Assembly (NCBI RefSeq): GCF_000179915.2
Contig: NC_014963.1
Span: 372,001 to 436,000, forward strand
DNA length: 64,000 nucleotides
Reading direction: 5' to 3'
DNA from: Terriglobus saanensis SP1PR4
GTDB lineage: Bacteria > Acidobacteriota > Terriglobia > Terriglobales > Acidobacteriaceae
The notes under the pieces were generated by a model, which did not search any database, was not told the DNA's origin, and was given only the letters and a program-made list of their open reading frames with translations. This document shows, piece by piece, positions 49,988-57,420 of this stretch (its first letter is position 1; each line of letters starts with the position of its first letter). The translations under genes were made by a program, and so were the position numbers.

Positions 49988-51421
49988 CTAGGCCTGTGTG
50001 CTTCTTCGCCGGATAACCAATGCGATCAGGCCGGTCGCCAGAACGATGGCTGCGATGCCAAGCTCTGCCATGAAGTGTGGCCGCGAAAACAGGATGAAGA
50101 GAAAGCCCGCCATCGCCAGAAGAATCGGCAGCGGATAGAGCGGCATGCGGAAGCGGCCTGGCTGTTTGCGTTCGCGCCGATGCTTGGGTAGAAGTGCTGC
50201 CATGCCTTGCAGCAGGAACTGGAAGACGATGCGGATGACGACGAGCGAGGCGATGACGTCCTGCAGTCGAAGGAAGCACCAGAGCAGTGTGATGCCTCCG
50301 AGCGTGAGCAGCGAGACGGATGGGATGCGGTAGCGCGGATGGATGCGTCCGAAGATCGCGGGGAAGTTGCCATCGCGCGCAGCGGCGAAGGGGATGCGTG
50401 AGTATCCCAGCAACAGAGCGAAGACCGAAGCGAGCGACGCGACAGCGATAAGAATCACGACAACCGAAGCTGCCGTGTGCGCCCACAGATGGGGCACGAA
50501 AGCGGTCTGCATGAAGGTGGCCATGGTGTACTGGCGTGCTGCGGCGTCGTGCGAGGTAACGCCAACCAGTTGCTGCCACGGCACAACGCCGAGCACGGAG
50601 ATGTTCATGAGCACGTAAAGCGTGCCGACGATGGCGATCGAACCGAAGACCGCGCGGGGTATCGTCCGCTGCGGATCGCGCACTTCGGCGCCAAGGAAGC
50701 AGACGTTGTAGTAGCCCCAGTAGTCGTACGCGGAGACGAGCATGCCTGCGCCAAGGCCAAGGAAAAAGGCGTGATCCAGATGGAATGCGCCTGAGGGAAA
50801 ACTGAAGGCCTGCTTCGCGGAGAAGTGCGTGAAGCCGACGGCGATGATGAGTGCGAGTGTTCCTAGTACCGTGATGCCGAGCGCGCGTGTGACCTTTTCG
50901 ATGTGCCCGATGGGGCGATAGAGCAGCGTGAGGGCGAGCAGACACGCGCCCATCGCGATCAGAGTCTGTCCACTGAGCACGACCGGGATGTGGAAGAGCT
51001 TGGTGCTGAAGAACGCGTGCGAAGACGAAGGGATGAACCACGAGGCGTACTGCGCGAAACCGATGCATCCACTGGCGATGGAGAGTGGAGCGGAAAAGAG
51101 AAGCTGCCAGGCGTAGAGAAAGGAGAAGCTGCGACCCAACTTCTTTTCGCCGTAGAGATGCTTCAGGTAGGCGTAGGAGCCGCCCGCTTCAGGGTACGCT
51201 GTACCGAACTCGCTCCATACGCAGCCGTCGCAGAGCGAGAGCAGCGCGCCAAGCACCCATCCCAGCATGGCCTGCGGCCCGCCCATCGCGGTGAGAATGA
51301 GCGGCAGGGTGATGAAGGGGCCGACGCCAACCATGTCGATGATGTTCGCGCCCGTTGCGGAGACGGAGGTGAGTCCTCGAACGAGCGAATCGGGTTGGCC
51401 GTTTTGTTTACCGGTTTCCAT
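49988..51421 (-). CDS. APC family amino-acid permease
   Basis: The 477-residue protein has about twelve membrane helices and the first-helix signature TGANIIDMVGVGPFITLPLILTAMGG with the unwound Gly-rich segment, then SEFGTAYPEAGGSYAYLKHLYG as in APC transporters. It imports or exchanges amino acids or related compounds. Start at ATG 51421 has GGAAG at five-base spacing, 17 bases after the ArgH-like gene; an ATG at 51433 is possible. It ends 8 bases from pheT on the other strand. Operon context with the lyase and the TonB receptor suggests it brings in the lyase substrate; this is inference. Confidence 0.9.
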   Translation of the reverse strand: METGKQNGQPDSLVRGLTSVSATGANIIDMVGVGPFITLPLILTAMGGPQAMLGWVLGALLSLCDGCVWSEFGTAYPEAGGSYAYLKHLYGEKKLGRSFSFLYAWQLLFSAPLSIASGCIGFAQYASWFIPSSSHAFFSTKLFHIPVVLSGQTLIAMGACLLALTLLYRPIGHIEKVTRALGITVLGTLALIIAVGFTHFSAKQAFSFPSGAFHLDHAFFLGLGAGMLVSAYDYWGYYNVCFLGAEVRDPQRTIPRAVFGSIAIVGTLYVLMNISVLGVVPWQQLVGVTSHDAAARQYTMATFMQTAFVPHLWAHTAASVVVILIAVASLASVFALLLGYSRIPFAAARDGNFPAIFGRIHPRYRIPSVSLLTLGGITLLWCFLRLQDVIASLVVIRIVFQFLLQGMAALLPKHRRERKQPGRFRMPLYPLPILLAMAGFLFILFSRPHFMAELGIAAIVLATGLIALVIRRRSTQA

Positions 51422-51438
51422 CTGGTCTTCCATCAACT

Positions 51439-52911
51439 TTACTGTGCGGCCAGAAGAGAGTCGGCGGCTTTGCGAATGCTTCGCTGTGCTGTCTGAATCT
51501 GTTCGCGTTGCGATGCGAGCCACACGCGGTCGGTTGCGAGCTGTGCTTCCGCGCGAGCGATCTCCGGCGAGAGCGCTTCGAGGGCAGGGCCTCCGGGGAT
51601 AGAACGGATGGCGACGAAGTACTCCGGATCGAGAGCGCGGAAGAGGATGGAAGGCTCCGGTGCCTGCACGCCTGCGGTCGCAAGGGATGCCAGAACAGAA
51701 GCGACCATCGCTTCCGCGCTGAAGATGCCGTTCGCGGATTTAACTGCGGCGGCGACGAAGGTGTGTGCCTGATGGAAAGAGATGCCGGTCTCGCGCACAA
51801 GCGTGTCGGCAAGTTCGGTGACGGTAAGAAAGCTGCCTGCTGCGCGCGCACGCATGTGGTCAAGGTTAAAGGTGGCTTCGGAGAGCACGCCTTCGAGTAG
51901 AAGAAGAGCGCGCAGGCCATCGGTGAAGGCCATATCGACGAGGGGCTGGAAGGAGTCTTCCGAATCGTTCATGTCGGCGAAGGGCGTGTTGTGGAGCGAC
52001 TGCAGTGTGGACTGCGCTTCGGAGAGCGAGCGCGAAGAGAGGATGCGGACGTGCTCCAGCGGTACAGGATTGCGCTTCTGCGGCATGATGCTGGAGATCT
52101 GCACGTAGCCATCGGAGAGGCGAAGGAAGTTGAACTCCGCCGTGCTCCAGAGAAGAAGGTCCTGCGCGAAGCGGCCGAGGTTCAACATGGTTACAGCAAG
52201 TACCGAACAGCTTTCGGTGATGTAGTCGACGGAGGCGATGGCGCCGTAGGAGTTTGTCTGCAGGCCGTGGAAGCCGAGCATTGTCATGGTCTGCGCGCGG
52301 TCGATGGGGAAGCCCGTGGTGGTGATGGCGCACGCGCCGAGCGGGCTGCGGTTCACGCGGAGGAACGCTGCCCGCAGGCGTTCCGTATCGCGCTCCAGAA
52401 TTTCAATGATGGCCATCAGGTAGTGGCCGAGCGTGGTCGGCTGCGCGGGCTGGTTGTGTGTGTACGCGGGCATCAGAGCGGAGCGATGTTCAGAGGCCAG
52501 GGTGACGAGACGCGTGCGGAGAGCGGCGACGGCATCGAGCGTGGCGAGGAGGCGGCTGCGGAGCACCATGCGGTACATGGTCATGTCGATGTCGTTCCGC
52601 GAGCGCGCGGTGTGGATGCGACCGGCGTTGTCCGCGCCGCAGAGATCGGCGAGCTTCTGCTCGATGAGAAAGAAGAGGTCTTCGACGGAGCCGTCGTAGG
52701 GGGTGGAGCGAATGGCCTCGAGGTCGAGGGAGTCGAGCGCCCGCAGGCAAAGCACGGCGGTCTCGCGCGAGACGATCTTCTGCTGCGTCAGCATGAGCAG
52801 GTGCGCGTAGTCGATCTCGATCATCGAGTCGAGGAAGAGACGCTTGGCGTCGGCGAAGACGTGCGCGAGGACTGTGTCGCGATAGATTGGTGCGGGAAAT
52901 TGGGAGGCCAT
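51439..52911 (-). CDS. argH: Argininosuccinate lyase-like fumarase-superfamily enzyme
   Basis: The 490-residue protein belongs to the aspartase/fumarase superfamily: GRIHTARSRNDIDMT, YTHNQPAQPTTLGH (catalytic His region) and the flexible signature SSIMPQKRNPVPLEH with the catalytic Ser. It resembles ArgH but lacks the usual N-terminal WGGRF and differs at HTGRSRNDQ (here HTARSRNDID). It could be ArgH, or a relative that releases fumarate from another N-succinyl amino compound. The neighbours are a TonB receptor and an APC permease, not other arginine-biosynthesis genes, which favours a catabolic role. The substrate is unresolved. Confidence 0.8.
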   Translation of the reverse strand: MASQFPAPIYRDTVLAHVFADAKRLFLDSMIEIDYAHLLMLTQQKIVSRETAVLCLRALDSLDLEAIRSTPYDGSVEDLFFLIEQKLADLCGADNAGRIHTARSRNDIDMTMYRMVLRSRLLATLDAVAALRTRLVTLASEHRSALMPAYTHNQPAQPTTLGHYLMAIIEILERDTERLRAAFLRVNRSPLGACAITTTGFPIDRAQTMTMLGFHGLQTNSYGAIASVDYITESCSVLAVTMLNLGRFAQDLLLWSTAEFNFLRLSDGYVQISSIMPQKRNPVPLEHVRILSSRSLSEAQSTLQSLHNTPFADMNDSEDSFQPLVDMAFTDGLRALLLLEGVLSEATFNLDHMRARAAGSFLTVTELADTLVRETGISFHQAHTFVAAAVKSANGIFSAEAMVASVLASLATAGVQAPEPSILFRALDPEYFVAIRSIPGGPALEALSPEIARAEAQLATDRVWLASQREQIQTAQRSIRKAADSLLAAQ

Positions 52912-52943
52912 TTTGATTCCTTGCGGGGTTGTACGGGTGAAAC

Positions 52944-52982
52944 GTTGAAGGGCGATGAAACGTTTTGTCTCATCGCCCTTTG
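52944..52982 (-). terminator. Hairpin between TonB receptor and ArgH-like gene (attenuator or weak terminator)
   Basis: AAGGGCGATGA at 52948-52958 and TCATCGCCCTT at 52970-52980 form a perfect 11-bp stem; on the transcribed minus strand it is followed only by CAACGTTTC, not a T run. It may reduce read-through or stabilise the 3' end of the receptor mRNA rather than terminate fully. Confidence 0.55.
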
Positions 52983-52997
52983 CTGCGGGTAGGTTGC

Positions 52998-55943
52998 TTA
53001 GAACTCGATCTTCGCACCGAACTGCAGGATGCGGGATTCGAGCACGGAGGAAGTAGGCAGCAGAGAGGGCGCTGTGGTGATGACGCCTGCTGCATTGGTC
53101 GTTGCCGTGGTGTTAATTGTGGTGACATTCGAGCGATTGAACAGGTTGTTGCTTTCGACCAGAATCTGGGGCCTCACGCGTTCCCATAAGGTGGCGAAGG
53201 TGCGGGTGTAGCGCATGTCCACCTGAGCGATACCCGGAGTACGAACAGTGTTGCGGCCAACAAAGAGTGGACGGCTGGTTGCGAGTGAGTCTCCATTCAA
53301 CTTCGTTCCAGTGGTGATGGTCTGCGCGTCGCCACTGGAAAAGTTGCCAAGGATAGAGAAACGGTTGTTTGTGAAGACGCCATTGACGTACTTGTTCGCA
53401 AAGTGAGTTTGCGGAACGTAGTCTGTCGAGAGTGTGAAAGAGTTTGGTCGGTTGATGCCGCTATTCGCGCGATCTCGTTTGGGGTTATCCGTATCTTCAA
53501 CGGGCGTTGAAAATTCGTAGGTATAGCCTTCGGGGGTATTGGAGATGGCATGCGACCATGTGTAGTTTGCGGCGACGGTAAGTCCCGCCGAGAGGCGGTG
53601 CTCATACGATGCCACAAGGGCGTTGTAGCTGGAGTTCGAACCGACGTCGATGAGTGTGATGTTGTTGAAGCGCGAATCGATGCGTGTGGCCGCGCTCGGC
53701 GTGCTGGAGTAGATGAGGCGTCCATCGGCGAGTGCGCCTAAGCCGGAGTACTTTAGATTGCTGTTTCTGAGGAAGGCGAGATTGCGTCCCTGAGTCAGTA
53801 CGTAACCCATAGTCAGGGAGTCATTTTTACCAAGCTGCTGTGCTACCTGCGCATTCGCGTTCCATGTGTAGCCATTCTTGAAGTTCGGATTCAGCGCGGT
53901 CACGCTCTGCGCCGCGATGCAGGACGTGGAAATGGCCGATGGCGTGTTTGGGAAGGCAGGAAGGCAGGGATTGGCTGCGCCTTGAGCTTCGGTTGTTGAA
54001 CTGTTGGCAACGGAAGCGATGTATGAACCCGTGCCGACAAGGCCGTTGTTATAAAGCGGTGTGTACCAGGAGTTAGTCGGTGTTGCTTCGTAGTACATAC
54101 CGCCGCTAACCCGGACGACCGTACCGGGCATGGGTGTGTAAGCAAAGCCGACGCGCGGAGCGAAGTTGCCTTTGGGCGTGTGGAAGCTCTGGGTCTGCGT
54201 GAGGGGAGCTGAGGCCAGGCCATCGGGAGCACGGTATTGGTCATAGCGCACACCGTAATTCGCGGTCAGGTTCTTCGCGATCTGCCATGTGTCCTGTGCA
54301 AAGAAACTGAAGAAGATGGAGTGGTACGCTGCGCCGGGACGACCGATCGAAGCCGCAACCGAAGAGTAAACGTGAGGGGATGTGCCATTCTTGGCGCTCA
54401 AATATTGGGTGATAGAGCTGAAGGTGTACTGGGTGTAAACATCAGCGAGCTGTGTGTCCAGGTTCTTCTGAAAGCCTGTGCCGAACTTAAACGAGTGCTT
54501 GCCATGCACCCAGGTCACGTTGTCGTTGAAGGAGGGGATTTTCTCCTGGAATTTGTCCCCGGCGCCATTCGTGCCACCAAATCCGTTGACCACGCTGGAG
54601 ATGGTAACCATAGGTCCAGCGCCCGTAAGGGGGCCGGAAATATGCGCCTGGTTGCGGTAGGGCCACGAACCACGAAACTCATTGAGGACGACGGGCGAAA
54701 ATGTGGTGATTAACTGTGCGCCCAGGATGTGGGCGCGGTCGCGAAAGTCGGAGGCAGCGCTCTGCAAATAGAGACCACCAACGTTCGTATTGAAGGGGTA
54801 GTCGTTACGGAAATAGTTGTAACGGATAAAGGCCTGGTTGCTCTTATTGATTGTCCAGTCCCCACGAACGTTTACCCATTGGGCGCGCTGCACCTGCGGT
54901 GCGGTGTTGAAATCTGAAGCAGCTACACCCGCAGCAATGAGCGCAGCCTGATTGGCGGATGTAACCGTAATGGCCTGTGGATTAGCGCGCTTCAGCTTTT
55001 CGTACGCACCAAAGAGGAAGAGGCGATCTTTCACAACGGGGCCACCAGCGCGTCCGACAAAGTCATCGACGTGCAGATCGGGCTTCGCTTTGTAGATGGA
55101 GGAGGTGGGATCGCAGTTCTGCAGCATGGGGCAGGAGCTTGCCGCTTTTGGCCGCCAGATGTATTGCGCCATGCCGTGGAGCTGGTTCGTCCCTTGCGGA
55201 GTAATGACGTTGTAGATGATACCGGCTGTGTTGCCGAACTCCGCGTTGAAGGCGTTTGAAACCGTCTGCACCTGCTGGACGTAGGAATCGGAGATGGCGA
55301 AGAGGCGCAGGCCGTAACGGTCTGTTTCAGTGTCCACCATGCCATCGAGCTGGTATTGCACGCGATCAACAAGCCCGTTCGTGTTCACTGTACGCGGAAT
55401 ACCGTTTTCCGCATTTGGGTGACCGGAGACGCCGGGCTGGAAGAGGATGAAGTTGTAAGGGTTCCGCGAGGTGAGCGGGAGATTCTGGACCTCCGCCTCG
55501 CTGATCGTGCGCCCCAGATCGACACGCGTCGTTTCGATGATTGGAGCATCGCCAGTCACCTGAACCTCCGTTGCTACGGAGCCAACCTTAAGCGCTTCGT
55601 TCACCGTAAGATCGCTACCTGCATCTACGTGAATGCCGGACTGGATAAACGGTGCAAACGAGCTGGACGTCGCCGTTACGGAGTAGGTTCCGATCGGAAG
55701 GCTAGGTGCGAGATAGCCACCGGAGGTATCCGAGGTCAGTTCGCGCGTGAAGCCGGTGTCGAGGTTTTTGACGACCACGTTCACGCCCGCGATCGGAGCG
55801 CCGGAAGGGTCGGTCACCGTACCGCGGATCGTACCGTTGATGGACTGCGATTGGGCATGGGCAGATGGCGTGGCCATGACACCCAGAAGAGTGAAGGTTC
55901 CCAGCGTACGCAGGGCAGACCGGAAGAAATTGGTATACGTCAT
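52998..55943 (-). CDS. TonB-dependent receptor, Oar-like, with carboxypeptidase regulatory domain
   Basis: The 981-residue protein has a signal peptide (ending PSAHAQ), an N-terminal carboxypeptidase-regulatory-like domain (INGTIRGTVTDPSGAPIAGV, GGYLAPSLPIGTYSVTATSS), a plug (VQVTGDAPIIETTRVDLGRTISEAEVQNLPLTSRN) and a long beta-barrel ending in RILQFGAKIEF. This is the Oar-like architecture abundant in Acidobacteriota. It imports a bulky substrate across the outer membrane with TonB energy. ATG 55943 has a strong GGAGG. The cargo is unknown; the adjacent lyase and permease hint at an amino-acid-like or N-acyl compound. Confidence 0.93.
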   Translation of the reverse strand: MTYTNFFRSALRTLGTFTLLGVMATPSAHAQSQSINGTIRGTVTDPSGAPIAGVNVVVKNLDTGFTRELTSDTSGGYLAPSLPIGTYSVTATSSSFAPFIQSGIHVDAGSDLTVNEALKVGSVATEVQVTGDAPIIETTRVDLGRTISEAEVQNLPLTSRNPYNFILFQPGVSGHPNAENGIPRTVNTNGLVDRVQYQLDGMVDTETDRYGLRLFAISDSYVQQVQTVSNAFNAEFGNTAGIIYNVITPQGTNQLHGMAQYIWRPKAASSCPMLQNCDPTSSIYKAKPDLHVDDFVGRAGGPVVKDRLFLFGAYEKLKRANPQAITVTSANQAALIAAGVAASDFNTAPQVQRAQWVNVRGDWTINKSNQAFIRYNYFRNDYPFNTNVGGLYLQSAASDFRDRAHILGAQLITTFSPVVLNEFRGSWPYRNQAHISGPLTGAGPMVTISSVVNGFGGTNGAGDKFQEKIPSFNDNVTWVHGKHSFKFGTGFQKNLDTQLADVYTQYTFSSITQYLSAKNGTSPHVYSSVAASIGRPGAAYHSIFFSFFAQDTWQIAKNLTANYGVRYDQYRAPDGLASAPLTQTQSFHTPKGNFAPRVGFAYTPMPGTVVRVSGGMYYEATPTNSWYTPLYNNGLVGTGSYIASVANSSTTEAQGAANPCLPAFPNTPSAISTSCIAAQSVTALNPNFKNGYTWNANAQVAQQLGKNDSLTMGYVLTQGRNLAFLRNSNLKYSGLGALADGRLIYSSTPSAATRIDSRFNNITLIDVGSNSSYNALVASYEHRLSAGLTVAANYTWSHAISNTPEGYTYEFSTPVEDTDNPKRDRANSGINRPNSFTLSTDYVPQTHFANKYVNGVFTNNRFSILGNFSSGDAQTITTGTKLNGDSLATSRPLFVGRNTVRTPGIAQVDMRYTRTFATLWERVRPQILVESNNLFNRSNVTTINTTATTNAAGVITTAPSLLPTSSVLESRILQFGAKIEF

Positions 55944-55980
55944 TGCTACCTCCTAGAAGTGAAGCGGGTATGGAAGTGCT

Positions 55981-56000
55981 TACGAACTTAGTAATTCGTA
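55981..56000. promoter_or_regulatory. Interrupted palindrome upstream of the TonB receptor gene
   Basis: TACGAA at 55981-55986 and TTCGTA at 55995-56000 are perfect arms around an 8-base AT-rich spacer, about 40 bases upstream of the receptor start and next to a ROK regulator gene. It is a plausible operator. Confidence 0.45.
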
Positions 56001-56095
56001 TTTATAAAGTCCATGCTCGTGGTGCGGGATACGCTGTTGGTGCTGGAAAGGTTCTGCGGCATTACTAAAAAGTGGAATGCGTGATCAATGGAGGA

Positions 56096-57331
56096 TCAAC
56101 AGAGCAGTTTGCTTTCAACGGCGGTCAGCGACAACGAGATAGCGCCGTGCAACTGGGCCTGTGTGCCCAGAAAACTTGTGCGGATCCGCGGTGGTGCAAA
56201 GTCCGCGCTTCGTAGCAGTCGGTCCGTCTCGCGACAAAGGCGATCATGCGAACCTACGCCGCCGCCGAGGACGATCAACTCCGGATTGAAGACCAGGGCC
56301 AGTGTTGCAATGGCGTCCGCCAGAATGACTGCGGTGTACTGCAAGACTTCGAGGGCGAGTAAGTCGCCTTCCTGGGCAAGATCAAAGATCTGGGGAGCAC
56401 GCAGCTCCGCAAGCTCTGGTTCGTTGCGAAGACCTGCACGTTCCAGGCGCTCCAGCCACTGTAGTTCAATCCCTGCGCCGCCAATCATACGCTCCAGCTG
56501 GCCGGTCTTGTGCATCTCCATCGGCTCGCGGGGAGCGCCGGGGACGCCAAGGTAACCGATTTCGCCTGCGCTCCAGCGTGCGCCGTGATGCAGGCTGCCG
56601 CGCAGGAAGATTCCCGCGCCTACGCCGGTTCCCATGGCCACAAAGACGAAGTCTTCCACGCCTTCCGCTGCGCCCTGGCGATATTCGCCGACGGCTGCCA
56701 GGTTCGTGTCGTTCTCCACGATGGTTTCAATGCCCGTCTGCTTGCGCAGCATGGAGCGCAGAGGAACTTCGGTCCAGCCCGTGAGGTTGGGAGCGAAGCG
56801 AACGATGCCTGCGCGGACGTCCGTGATGCCGGGTGCGCCTGCGGTCAGGTGCAGCACTTTGCTGGTGGGGATATTCGTCTGTTGGCACATCGCGCGCAGA
56901 CCTTCGTCCAGAACGCTGCATACCGAGGCAGGATCTTTCTGATCTGCGGCAAACTGGGTGGACCAGTGCGCTACGGGTGTTCCGTTCAGGTCGGCAAGCA
57001 TCATGCGCAGGCGCGTCCCGCCAATATCGGCGGCGGCGACGTAGCCGTGCGAGGCTTTGAACTGGATCAGCTCAGGAGGGCGTCCGCCGGAAGATTCGCC
57101 TTCGCCAAGTGTCTCTACTAAACCCAGCGCTTCTATCTGCGCGATGGCAGAGGAGACAGTAGGAGCGGAGAGGCCGGAGGAGCGAACGAGGTCCGCCTTC
57201 GAGCAGGGACCGTGGACACGGAGAAGTTGCAGAAGGGTGCGGCAGTTCGCAAAACGCAGATGCGCTGGCCGCGAAGGCTGTGTCTCTGGCGGATTGAAAG
57301 TGCCCGTCGCCATTCTGCTGGGATTCTCCAT
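56096..57331 (-). CDS. ROK family transcriptional regulator (NagC/XylR-like)
   Basis: The protein (411 residues from ATG 57331) has an N-terminal winged helix (RTLLQLLRVHGPCSKADLVRSSGLSAPTVSSAIAQIEALGLVE) and a ROK sugar-kinase-like domain (YVAAADIGGTRLRMML, FVAMGTGVGAGIFLRGSLHHGARWSAGEIG). In most ROK proteins GEIGH is followed by a Cys-rich zinc site; here it reads GEIGYLGVPGAPREP with neither His nor Cys, so the zinc site is absent. It probably represses the flanking receptor and deacetylase genes in response to a sugar-like ligand. It is divergent from the PIG-L gene. Confidence 0.87.
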   Translation of the reverse strand: MENPSRMATGTFNPPETQPSRPAHLRFANCRTLLQLLRVHGPCSKADLVRSSGLSAPTVSSAIAQIEALGLVETLGEGESSGGRPPELIQFKASHGYVAAADIGGTRLRMMLADLNGTPVAHWSTQFAADQKDPASVCSVLDEGLRAMCQQTNIPTSKVLHLTAGAPGITDVRAGIVRFAPNLTGWTEVPLRSMLRKQTGIETIVENDTNLAAVGEYRQGAAEGVEDFVFVAMGTGVGAGIFLRGSLHHGARWSAGEIGYLGVPGAPREPMEMHKTGQLERMIGGAGIELQWLERLERAGLRNEPELAELRAPQIFDLAQEGDLLALEVLQYTAVILADAIATLALVFNPELIVLGGGVGSHDRLCRETDRLLRSADFAPPRIRTSFLGTQAQLHGAISLSLTAVESKLLC

Positions 57332-57420
57332 AGGGTGCGTGGCTAGATTATAAACAAACTTTACAAAGATGCCAGCGAATGATATCAACCCAATACACAT
57401 ATATTTTCAAGGGGTACCCG

